DNA of 12,392 nucleotides from JADZGC01 sp964391595. GTDB lineage: Bacteria > Patescibacteriota > Saccharimonadia > CAILAD01 > GCA-016700035. Made by a program: the position numbers and the translations under genes. Position 1 is the first letter of the stretch; each line of letters begins with the position of its first letter. The notes beneath the pieces were generated by a model that searched no databases, had not been told where the DNA came from, and saw only the letters and a program-made list of their open reading frames with translations. Below, piece by piece: positions 1 through 6,766 of this stretch. The stretch lies in contig CAYMMM010000022.1 of assembly GCA_964391595.1 (NCBI GenBank), forward strand, positions 1 to 12,392, in the 5' to 3' direction.

Positions 1-2
1 CC

Positions 3-1463
3 CCCCACACGCATCGCTTCGCGCTTCCGAGGTGGCTTTCTCGATCGGGTCAGGCACCAAGCCGGGCTGCACGAGTACTGTTTGTGGTACTCATGCCAAT
101 CTTTGTCTTCCTGCTCTTGAACGCATGCGTATCTGCCTACGTAGAGGGTGCAATATTCCCAGGTGTATCGATAGCGGGCGTGGATGTATCTGGGCTTACG
201 CGCCAGCAGGCATATACCAAGCTGCAGGCGTTGCCACTAGGCAAAACCTATACGATCAAGGTAAAGGACAAAGTGTATGCGACAACAAATGACGCACTTG
301 GCGCACGGTATAACCTAACGCGCACGATTGATATGGCATACGCTATAGGGCGCGACTCAGGGCTTCCTCTGGTCGGTCTTATGCAAACCAGCCCAAATAG
401 GACACAGCTCAACCTGGCTTATGAAGTAGACTACGGAAAGCTGCAGAAGTTTACGAGCGCTATTACTGCAGACATCGGTACGCCAGCTAAAAACGCATCA
501 GTCATAGTAGAGAACGGCGAAGTCAGGGCGCTGGCTGACACGCCGGGATTGGGACTTAACAGATCCGAGATAACAGCACTGCTCACCAAGACGATGGCAG
601 GCGTATCTGATGCTACTTTTGTACTTACACCACAGACCGTTCCAGCCGATATTTCATACGACAAGACTGCAGCGGCAAAGACTGAAATAGCAGAATATTT
701 GGCGCTACAATTTGATCTAGTCTATGAAGGACGGCATTTTGTACCGAGCACTACAAATATCGGGTACTGGGTCGAAGCAGTCCCTGATCGAGAAGTGAAC
801 GCGTCGGAGCTGGTCGTGCGTATAAACGAACAAGAAGTACGTGGCTATGTGCAGTCGGTAGCAAACCAGATCAATAAGAGCCCTGTCAATAAAAAAGTGA
901 TTATTGCAAACGGGGTCAGTTCTGTTGAGCGAGAAGGTCAAGACGGGATCGCACTCAATCAAGAGGCAGTGGTGGCAGCTCTCATGCATTCGATGCGAGA
1001 TAAGCAAGGGGCGGCGATTAGTCTTACCACTTCGCCGGTTGCTTACAAGACAGAGACGATGCGTACGGTAAGCCTTGATGCACCAAAGTACATAGAGGTG
1101 AATCTCGGCTCACAGAGACTCTGGGCCTATGAAAATGGCAAGGTGGTCTATGCGAGCCCGATTACGAGTGGAGCTACGGGAGCCGGGCTCGGCACAGCTA
1201 CCGGTCTTTTCTCGATATACTACAAGACCACCAATACATACCTCAACGGTCGTGCGTATGGATATGACTATAACGTGCACGTAAACTACTGGATGCCATT
1301 TTATCTCGGATACGGATTGCATGATGCCTCATGGCGCTCAAGCTTTGGTGGCTCTGATTATTACTATGGTGGGTCACATGGCTGTGTGAACCTTCCAGAT
1401 GGTACAGCTGCCTTTATTTACGACTGGTCAGATGTTGGCACGCCAGTGTGGGTTCATTACTAG
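3..1463 (+). CDS. L,D-transpeptidase, VanW-like N-terminus plus YkuD catalytic domain (5' end may lie outside the window)
   Basis: Cross-links peptidoglycan through 3-3 bonds outside the membrane, by family knowledge. Numbering here takes the GTG at 84 as residue 1. A hydrophobic segment (residues 4-20) is followed by an FPGVSIAGVDVSGLT stretch typical of VanW/PG_binding_4 proteins. Two such domains seem present: about 27-180, with an AYAIGRDSG signature, and about 205-325. The YkuD domain spans about 334-459. It carries H413 and the catalytic SHGCVN motif, with cysteine C434 (codon 1383-1385). The TAG stop is at 1461-1463. GTG 84 and ATG 93 both lack a Shine-Dalgarno sequence. The frame stays open to base 3 and encodes an Arg-rich segment (RWLSRSG, then RAAR) just before the membrane helix, as expected for a cytoplasmic tail. 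The true start is therefore probably upstream of the window. Family assignment is secure; the start is not. Confidence 0.92.
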   Translation, partial: PHTHRFALPRWLSRSGQAPSRAARVLFVVLMPIFVFLLLNACVSAYVEGAIFPGVSIAGVDVSGLTRQQAYTKLQALPLGKTYTIKVKDKVYATTNDALGARYNLTRTIDMAYAIGRDSGLPLVGLMQTSPNRTQLNLAYEVDYGKLQKFTSAITADIGTPAKNASVIVENGEVRALADTPGLGLNRSEITALLTKTMAGVSDATFVLTPQTVPADISYDKTAAAKTEIAEYLALQFDLVYEGRHFVPSTTNIGYWVEAVPDREVNASELVVRINEQEVRGYVQSVANQINKSPVNKKVIIANGVSSVEREGQDGIALNQEAVVAALMHSMRDKQGAAISLTTSPVAYKTETMRTVSLDAPKYIEVNLGSQRLWAYENGKVVYASPITSGATGAGLGTATGLFSIYYKTTNTYLNGRAYGYDYNVHVNYWMPFYLGYGLHDASWRSSFGGSDYYYGGSHGCVNLPDGTAAFIYDWSDVGTPVWVHY

Positions 1464-1474
1464 GGTAGACAGGG

Positions 1475-1480
1475 TATAAT
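1475..1480 (+). promoter_or_regulatory. Consensus -10 box TATAAT upstream of the small-protein/ATPase pair
   Basis: A perfect TATAAT lies between the transpeptidase stop and the ATG at 1491. The best -35 candidate is TTCATT at 1453-1458 with a 16-nt spacer, a weak match that lies inside the end of the upstream gene. Transcription would be expected to start around 1486-1488, only a few bases before the ATG. The message would then be leaderless or nearly so, and no Shine-Dalgarno sequence precedes the ATG. A chance match in this sequence is possible. Confidence 0.45.
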
Positions 1481-1490
1481 CATAAGTACT

Positions 1491-1880
1491 ATGCAACCAA
1501 ATCAAATGCCCTCGCCACCACAGCCCGAACGCCAGCCAGACCGATCTATCCAGGAGGCCACGTCACCAGGGCTTGAGCGTGCGCCAATAGAATCAAGTAG
1601 AGAACCAGCCGCCACTCCCCTGCCACCTGTCTCTGACGCAGCTGCGACAGTACCGGCAACCCATATAGCCGACGACCAAGCTGCCGTTGTTCCTGCACCA
1701 ATTCAATCACCTCTCGAGGCTAAGGATGGAGACAATATAGAGCCAGTCTGGGTCGAACGAGTGGATGAGATTATCGAGAAACAGGCTAATGACCCCTATG
1801 AGCAAGAAGAGGCGGCTGAAAAAACCAGCCAAGAGTACCTGAAGGGGCGCTTTAATATTGATATAGACGGAGCGAATTAG
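1491..1880 (+). CDS. Small acidic Pro/Ala/Glu-rich protein, conserved-looking C-terminal tail
   Basis: A protein of 129 residues with no known domain that I recognise. Residues 1-80 are rich in Pro, Ala, Gln and Glu and look disordered. The last 45 or so residues look ordered and amphipathic: an EPVWVERVDEIIEKQ helix, then DPYEQEEAAEK, then YLKGRFNIDID. From memory, a similar tail (VWV...DPYxQ...YLKKRYxKDI) occurs in small proteins of Saccharibacteria beside the same ATPase; this needs a search. There is no signal peptide or membrane segment, so it is probably cytoplasmic. Its stop is 3 nt before the ATPase start, so the two are almost certainly co-transcribed, and it may be an adaptor or partner of that ATPase. 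ATG 1506 is an alternative start. The function is unknown. Confidence 0.8.
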   Translation: MQPNQMPSPPQPERQPDRSIQEATSPGLERAPIESSREPAATPLPPVSDAAATVPATHIADDQAAVVPAPIQSPLEAKDGDNIEPVWVERVDEIIEKQANDPYEQEEAAEKTSQEYLKGRFNIDIDGAN

Positions 1881-1883
1881 AGC

Positions 1884-4394
1884 ATGAGTGAATACGCCAG
1901 CTTACTCCTGCTGGTTTTTATGGTTGTCTTCCTCGGGGTAGGAGGAGCTGTTTTTTGGGTTGTCAGACGGCGCTTACAACACGCCAAAGATATCGAGAGG
2001 AGTCTGAAGATGGTGCCTCTCATGCTCCAGCTTCCTCCAGCTGAACATGATGAGAGTCAACGTGATGAGCGCGAAAAGATCAAAGAAAACGTCTCACGAG
2101 CAGAAGGGATTTATACACTTCTGTCGGGAGTTGCGACAAACCGTCGACTTCTCTATGCACAGCGTCATATTTCTTTTGAAATCGTCGCACAGGGAGAGCA
2201 GATATTCTTCTATATCGCCGTGCCGATCACTCTCGTATCGTCGGTCGAAAAGGCGCTTGTTGCGGCGTATCCGGACATCCAGATAATTCCTTCTGAAGAT
2301 CATAATATATTCTCGAAGGTTGGTAAGATCGCTACGGTGGCAGGGGGCGAGATGCAGCTTGCGGCGGATGCGTACTACCCGATCCAGACCTACAAGTCGC
2401 TTGACTTTGATCCTTTGACAGGCTTACTCTCGGCGCTGACGAAGCTTAAAGCCGACGAGGGTGTGGTCCTACAGGTGATGTTTCGCCCATCCAATCCAAA
2501 ATGGGCAATGAAGGCGCGCCAGTATGCCAAGGGCTTACTGAATCCTCAGCGCGCTACCATGCATGATCCTCTACACATTGCAGCCTCGGTGGCGAAGGCT
2601 CCGTTTGGGAGCCCTGACTGGCAAGCGAAGGAGCAACAGGGTGATCCGAGCAAGCAAGCCGACTCCATTGACCAGAAGCTAGCTCAGGCCGTAGAAGAAA
2701 AAGCCGCACAGCCGACATTTGAGACCATGATTCGAGTTGTGACGAGCTCGGATGATTTCAATCGGAGCAAGATGCTCGTCCAGGACATAGTGAATGGTTT
2801 TGCACAGCTTGCTTTGCCGGGCAGCAATAGCTTCCAATTCGTAGCAGCTGCATCTCAGCAGCAGCTTGCAACGGATATGATCTTTCGCTTCTTCCCGACG
2901 AATCGAAACAAAGTAATTCTCAACAGTTCTGAGCTTGCGACCATCTTCCACCTTCCGGGTAGTAACCTGGAGATAGCCACCCCACTGGAGCGCAAGGGCC
3001 TGAAGGAGGTTTCTTCGCCGGCAGACATACCTGAAGAGGGGCTGGTCTTGGGCAGCAACTTCTTCCAGGGTAAGGAGAAAGTTATTCGTCTCACGGACAA
3101 AGACCGCACGCGCCACATGTATATTCTTGGGCAGACGGGTACAGGTAAGTCAGTACTCTTATCAGACCTGATCGTACAGGACATGATGGCGGGCAAGGGT
3201 TTGTGCTTTATTGACCCCCATGGTGAAGTTGCAGAAGAAATTATTGCCAAGGTGCCACCACATCGTGCAGAAGATGTGATTTACTTCAATCCGGCCGACA
3301 TGGCAATGCCTTTGGGAATGAACATCCTTGAAACAGACCCTGAACATCCGGAGCAAAAAGACTTTGTCATTCAAGAAACACTAGCCATGCTCTACAAGAT
3401 GTATGATCCGAACAACCAGGGCTTCATCGGGCCACGCTTTGAGCAGTGGTACCGTAATTCTGCGTTGACCGTGATGGCTGATCCTGCTGGTGCAACGTTC
3501 CTCGAGATACCAAAGCCCTTCCTTGATGACGAGTTTCTGAAGGCGAAGTTTAAGTATGTCAAAGACCCGACGGTGCAAGATTTCTGGATCAATGAAATGG
3601 GTCAGACATCTGAACGCGATAAGAGCGAGATGCTCGGGTACTTCGTCTCAAAATGGGGCGCCTTCCAGTCAAATGAGACAATGCGAAACATTATGGGGCA
3701 GCATAAGAGTGCCTTTGATTTTGGGAAGGTGATGGATACGAATAAGATCCTGATTGTGAACCTCTCGAAGGGACAAGTAGGAGAGCTCAATGCTAAGTAT
3801 CTGGGTATGATTTTTGTCATTAAAGTACTCGCTGCCGCCTTCGCTCGATCAGGGAGGTCCAAAGATCAGATGCCACTTTTTACGCTCTATGTTGACGAGT
3901 TCCAAAACTTTGCCACCGAATCATTTGCAACTATCCTATCCGAAGCTCGTAAATATAATCTGTGCTTGATCGTCGCAAACCAATTCATCGGCCAGCTGAC
4001 AGATGAAATAAAGGGTGCGATCTTCGGAAATGTCGGCACACTCTTCACGTATCGTTGTGGTCCAGACGATGCCGAGTATCTCGAAAAACAATTTGCACCG
4101 AGTTTCGATAAGACGGATCTCGTCAATATGCCGAATCTCTCTGGTGCAATAAAATTGATGGCAAACGGCTTGCCTACCAAGCCTTTCACGCTTAAGCCAA
4201 TCTTCCCGCCGATTGGTGGCTATGGAGATGCGAACGTAGCGTTGAGTGTAAAAGAGCTTTCGCGCAATAAGTATGGACGACCTAAAGACGAGGTAGCCAA
4301 GGAGGTTGCTACCGCACTTACTATGCGTGATGCCAAGAAGCCCGACCAGGCTCCCGCAGAGACTGCACCTGCAGCTACACAGCTTGTACAGTAG
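1884..4394 (+). CDS. Membrane-anchored DUF87/TraG-VirD4-like conjugation-type ATPase
   Basis: An 836-residue P-loop ATPase of the type IV secretion/HerA-FtsK superfamily. Residues 5-27 form one N-terminal membrane helix followed by a basic RRRLQ stretch, so the ATPase body is cytoplasmic. Residues about 30-400 form a CPR-type N-terminal region without a motif I can name. The ATPase core starts at a Walker A motif, GQTGTGKS (416-423). A CFIDPHGE motif follows near 445, then ILIVNLSKGQ near 625. Walker B is LYVDEFQNF with D671 and E672, followed by an ANQFIGQL sensor-like stretch near 695. The DPHG and VDEFQNF motifs are typical of TraG/VirD4 coupling proteins and DUF87 ATPases. It probably energises DNA or protein movement across the membrane. 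No relaxase or other VirB-type gene lies in the window, so a role in conjugation is not shown. The C-terminal 30 residues are Ala/Pro-rich and look disordered. Confidence 0.9.
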   Translation: MSEYASLLLLVFMVVFLGVGGAVFWVVRRRLQHAKDIERSLKMVPLMLQLPPAEHDESQRDEREKIKENVSRAEGIYTLLSGVATNRRLLYAQRHISFEIVAQGEQIFFYIAVPITLVSSVEKALVAAYPDIQIIPSEDHNIFSKVGKIATVAGGEMQLAADAYYPIQTYKSLDFDPLTGLLSALTKLKADEGVVLQVMFRPSNPKWAMKARQYAKGLLNPQRATMHDPLHIAASVAKAPFGSPDWQAKEQQGDPSKQADSIDQKLAQAVEEKAAQPTFETMIRVVTSSDDFNRSKMLVQDIVNGFAQLALPGSNSFQFVAAASQQQLATDMIFRFFPTNRNKVILNSSELATIFHLPGSNLEIATPLERKGLKEVSSPADIPEEGLVLGSNFFQGKEKVIRLTDKDRTRHMYILGQTGTGKSVLLSDLIVQDMMAGKGLCFIDPHGEVAEEIIAKVPPHRAEDVIYFNPADMAMPLGMNILETDPEHPEQKDFVIQETLAMLYKMYDPNNQGFIGPRFEQWYRNSALTVMADPAGATFLEIPKPFLDDEFLKAKFKYVKDPTVQDFWINEMGQTSERDKSEMLGYFVSKWGAFQSNETMRNIMGQHKSAFDFGKVMDTNKILIVNLSKGQVGELNAKYLGMIFVIKVLAAAFARSGRSKDQMPLFTLYVDEFQNFATESFATILSEARKYNLCLIVANQFIGQLTDEIKGAIFGNVGTLFTYRCGPDDAEYLEKQFAPSFDKTDLVNMPNLSGAIKLMANGLPTKPFTLKPIFPPIGGYGDANVALSVKELSRNKYGRPKDEVAKEVATALTMRDAKKPDQAPAETAPAATQLVQ

Positions 4395-4415
4395 TTATGC
4401 TACAATTGTCATAAC
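4394..4415 (+). promoter_or_regulatory. Extended -10 promoter (TGCTACAAT) embedded in an inverted repeat
   Basis: TGCTACAAT at 4398-4406 fits an extended -10 element (TG, one base, then TACAAT) and begins just after the ATPase stop. There is no good -35 at the usual distance, as expected for extended -10 promoters. The element sits inside an inverted repeat, GTTATG (4394-4399) and CATAAC (4410-4415). An 8-bp palindrome, ACAATTGT (4402-4409), lies between the arms. Transcription would start near 4413, giving a leader of about 30 nt with a purine-rich AGAAAAAAGA stretch before the ATG at 4444. The dyad could be an operator or a weak hairpin. No T-run follows, so it is not a convincing terminator. 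Confidence 0.4.
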
Positions 4416-4443
4416 AACTAAGTAATAGATAGAAAAAAGACAC

Positions 4444-5304
4444 ATGCTATTTCGGGATTTTGTAACCAACCTCTCTACCGGTCGCCAGGATCGTGGCTTG
4501 ATTCATTATTATGTGAAGCGCGTCAGTCAGGAGCAGGCAGTTCGTACCGCGGGTGCCGTATTGGCAGTTATGGTATCGGTCTTTCAGGTGCTGACTGTGA
4601 TTGCGCCGCCACAGCATTCGGAGGCAAGCTCAGGATCGTCAAATGATGTCATTTATGGGGGGTATTCGTCGAAGGCTGATCTCTTGCGACGATACGACAG
4701 TGATTTAGAGATTAGGGCGGTGTATTTACAGATGAAGATTACTCGTCCCATGATCGAAGCAGCCACCAATGGGTCAGCCAACTCATCAGACAATACCTGG
4801 TCGGTAGGGAGATTGCCTCATGGTAGTCAGAATATTAAGTTTACCGTTGCCGGTGGGCGTACTCCATTCTATGTGCGTCCATTGAAGGTATGGGGGGCTG
4901 GTAAGCTTTTTCCTGGGCTGCATGGCGTGAACGCTGATGGGAATGAGTTTTGGATTCTCTATGATTGTGGTAACCCTGTAGTAAAGATCACCAATCAACC
5001 AACTAACCCTGGTCAAAAAGAAACTCCTACACCTACTCCTGCGACACCGATTCCGGTAACGCCGACACCAGCTACCCCGACACCATCGACTCCTATCCCG
5101 CCGACGCCACCTCCGATCAGTTACAACTGCGATAGCCTTGAGGCGATACCGGACACTAATAATCCGCAGCATTATGCACCACTTAAAGTTAGCTTCTCTA
5201 CAGCCGCCACCGCCACCAACACTACCATCATTGGATACCTGTATGATTTTGGCGACGGGACTAAGGACGAGGGTAACAATCAGACCACAACACACACCTA
5301 TACT
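4444..5304 (+). CDS. Surface protein, N-terminal part: membrane anchor, Thr-Pro stalk, start of a PKD domain (cut by the assembly gap)
   Basis: 287 codons are readable before the N run. Residues 1-33 are polar and basic. Residues about 35-54 are a hydrophobic signal or membrane segment (AGAVLAVMVSVFQVLTVIA), followed by a Ser-rich exported region. Residues 65-190 form a domain I do not recognise, ending in WILYDCGNPVVKI. A Thr-Pro stalk covers 194-224. After YNCDSLEAIP, a PKD-type beta-sandwich begins, with the hallmark YDFGDGT (DFGDG at 268-272) and a THTYT strand cut off by the gap. PKD folds are extracellular binding or spacer modules. Cysteines in the YDCGNP and YNCDSL stretches could form disulfides. 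ATG 4444 has a weak AAAAAAGA upstream. Downstream, DUF11 and LPQTG sequence resumes in another frame, almost certainly because the gap length is arbitrary. This is most likely the N-terminal half of the same gene. Confidence 0.85.
5023..5115 (+). repeat. Thr-Pro stalk coding repeat
   Basis: An imperfect tandem run of ACN-CCN codons encodes about 31 residues of mostly Thr-Pro, with occasional Ala, Ile, Val and Ser. It links the membrane-proximal domain to the PKD domain. Such segments are typically extended, often glycosylated spacers in surface proteins. Repeats of this kind also tend to vary in length between strains. Confidence 0.8.
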
Positions 5305-5404
5305 NNNNNNNNNNNNNNNNNNNNNNNNNNNNNNNNNNNNNNNNNNNNNNNNNNNNNNNNNNNNNNNNNNNNNNNNNNNNNNNNNNNNNNNNNNNNNNNN
5401 NNNN
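5305..5404. other. Assembly gap (100 N)
   Basis: Exactly 100 unresolved bases, a common placeholder for a scaffold gap of unknown size. Coding sequence on the left ends in frame 1 and resumes on the right in frame 2. A true length divisible by three would join them into one gene. Translations running through the N run are artefacts. Confidence 0.98.
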
Positions 5405-6052
5405 TGTCAGTATGCTGTAGAGGTTGTGAGCCCGAATCTCGGGTATAAAAAATCTGCCCTCAACCTAACGCTTGTCGATAGCAACAATAACCCGACCAAC
5501 GCCGCTGGCACACAGGCTCGAGCCGGAGACAAGATCAAATATACGCTTACCGCATATAACTCTGGAAAAGGAGGCGTCGAGGGCTTTGTATTTGATGAAG
5601 CGATTGGCGATATCCTAGAATACGCTACGGTGATCGATCAAGGCGGCGGCAAGCTCGTCGAGACACCGCTTCCGGGCAAGGCTGGTGCTGTAGCCACTTC
5701 ACTCGTATGGCCAAGCATCCATATCGGTGCGGGTAAAACTGTCGAGAAGAGCTTCGTTGTGCAGATAAAGAACCCGATTCCAGATACGCCTATCGGGAAA
5801 AGCGATAAGCAATCCTTTGACTTGCAGCTCGATAATATTTTCTATGGGCAGGCTGTGAGTATTACCTTGCCACCGCCATTACCGAAGCGAATCGAGCAGG
5901 TGTCAGTAACGCTGCCGCAGACAGGTGCTTCCGCTGCAAATGTAGGTATCGCTCTTTTTGCTGCCGGCGCACTCTTTATCGCATTGAGGAACAAACTCAT
6001 TAAACACGAGCTCGCAGTTCTGGCGAGTCTCCACGAAGGGATCCCATCATGA
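5405..6052 (+). CDS. Surface protein, C-terminal part: DUF11-like domain and LPQTG sortase signal (5' end in the gap)
   Basis: 216 codons are readable from the right edge of the gap to the TGA at 6050-6052. The first residues, CQYAVEVVSP, look like the last strand of the PKD domain that starts before the gap. Then comes a DUF11-like beta-sandwich with the signature AGDKIKYTLTAYNSGKG, a FVFDEAIGD strand and a stretch ending KSFVVQIKNPIPD. A PPPLPKR linker leads to the sorting signal LPQTG (5912-5926), a hydrophobic helix (VGIALFAAGALFIAL) and a positive tail (RNKLIKH). This arrangement is recognised by sortase, which would cut between Thr and Gly and attach the protein to the wall. The tail continues about 14 residues beyond KLIKH, longer than usual. 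The gene ends inside the start codon of the next one. No sortase gene is in the window. Confidence 0.85.
   Translation, partial: CQYAVEVVSPNLGYKKSALNLTLVDSNNNPTNAAGTQARAGDKIKYTLTAYNSGKGGVEGFVFDEAIGDILEYATVIDQGGGKLVETPLPGKAGAVATSLVWPSIHIGAGKTVEKSFVVQIKNPIPDTPIGKSDKQSFDLQLDNIFYGQAVSITLPPPLPKRIEQVSVTLPQTGASAANVGIALFAAGALFIALRNKLIKHELAVLASLHEGIPS
5912..5926 (+). other. Coding region for the LPQTG sortase recognition motif
   Basis: The five codons CTG CCG CAG ACA GGT encode LPQTG, a canonical LPXTG pentapeptide, 41 codons before the stop. A hydrophobic segment and Arg/Lys residues follow at the expected distance. This supports covalent wall anchoring of the PKD/DUF11 protein and predicts a class A- or E-like sortase elsewhere in the genome. 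Confidence 0.85.
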
Positions 6053-6699
6053 GCGAGCGAGAAAAACGCGGTGCGGCTGAAAAATCTGGTGCACATGCGG
6101 CCACCCAAAAAGAACTCAAAGAATTAGCTCAAAAAACTCAAAATGAGAAGGCGAGTCCTGACAAGACGAGTGAGGCAAAGCGTCAACAGGCTATAGACAA
6201 GGCGCGTGAGCAGCTTAAGTCTGCAGAGAAGCAGCCCGAAAAGACCGAGACACGAGCCGAAACGAAGTCAGAAAAAGCCGCCGAGCACAAAGCTGAGCAA
6301 GAGGCGAAGAAGGAGATTTCGACTGAGAAGCCAAATGAAAAGACTGAGACCAAGGCAGGGGACACGTCTGGTAAGCGTGCACGTAAACAAGCCTATGATC
6401 ATACAATGGAGCTTGTTCGGACGCGCCTCACGCCAAGCCAGCAAGTGATGTCACGCATTGTACATAGTAGGCCAGTTGAGATTACGAGCGAGGTATTAGA
6501 AGAGACCCTCTATCGTCCGAGCTTTTTGATGGGTGGAACGATAGGTGCACTTATATTTGGAGGTCTTTTGTATATTTCGGCGCGTGTATATGGCTTTGAG
6601 CTATCTGGTAGTGAGTTCGTATTTGGGATTCTTGGCGGTGGAATAGTTGGTTTTGTTCTCGAAAAAATCTATCGATTGTTCCGCAAGAAGCCTCAGTAA
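6049..6699 (+). CDS. Lys/Glu/Ala-rich protein with two C-terminal membrane helices
   Basis: 216 residues, no family recognised. Residues 1-110 are dominated by Lys, Glu, Ala, Gln and Thr (blocks such as KELKELAQK and KSEKAAEHKAEQEAKK), giving a highly charged helical or coiled-coil region. Residues 110-155 form a more normal linker with basic stretches (GKRARKQAYD, MELVRTRLT). Two membrane helices follow at about 159-177 and 188-205, both Gly-rich and separated by a short loop (YGFELSGSE). The basic end is YRLFRKKPQ. Both termini would lie in the cytoplasm, with the charged domain facing inside. The ATG overlaps the stop of the LPQTG protein by 4 nt (ATGA), so translation is probably coupled and the two may work together. 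No Shine-Dalgarno sequence is obvious. Functions such as tethering the surface protein or linking membrane to nucleoid are speculation. Confidence 0.85.
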   Translation: MSEREKRGAAEKSGAHAATQKELKELAQKTQNEKASPDKTSEAKRQQAIDKAREQLKSAEKQPEKTETRAETKSEKAAEHKAEQEAKKEISTEKPNEKTETKAGDTSGKRARKQAYDHTMELVRTRLTPSQQVMSRIVHSRPVEITSEVLEETLYRPSFLMGGTIGALIFGGLLYISARVYGFELSGSEFVFGILGGGIVGFVLEKIYRLFRKKPQ

Positions 6700-6766
6700 G
6701 AGCACATATAACACAGCACGTCATACTTAAATCAGTGCGTGATAGTAGACATGTTTTTAGTCTCAG
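6700..6766. other. Convergent intergenic spacer, no convincing terminator
   Basis: 67 bases between two converging genes, where a bidirectional terminator would be expected. The best structures are weak. CACG (6717-6720) can pair with CGTG (6738-6741), with two more pairs across a bulge. AGAC (6747-6750) can pair with GTCT (6760-6763) around a T-rich loop. Neither is followed by a proper T-run on either strand. Confidence 0.35.

Noticed and set aside
2679..3116. Minus-strand open frame of 145 codons inside the ATPase gene
   Set aside because: It overlaps ATPase coding sequence whose motifs are intact, has no domain or start signal, and is best explained as a codon-bias shadow.
4394..4415. 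Rho-independent terminator after the ATPase gene
   Set aside because: The stem is only 6 bp, AT-rich, and not followed by a T-run; a promoter or operator reading fits better.
5023..5115. CRISPR or DNA-level tandem array
   Set aside because: The short periodicity is fully explained by Thr-Pro codons in the stalk; there are no spacers or constant repeats.
5305..5404. A real frameshift or pseudogene in the PKD-LPQTG gene
   Set aside because: The frame change coincides exactly with the 100-N placeholder, so there is no evidence for a biological frameshift.
5138..5448. Reading frames that cross the N run
   Set aside because: They are artefacts of a filler of unknown true length. The left part is trusted only to 5304 and the right part only from 5405.
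6049..6052. UGA recoded to Gly, as in Gracilibacteria and SR1
   Set aside because: TGA cleanly ends the LPQTG protein at the ATGA overlap, and the other genes contain no in-frame TGA within conserved regions.
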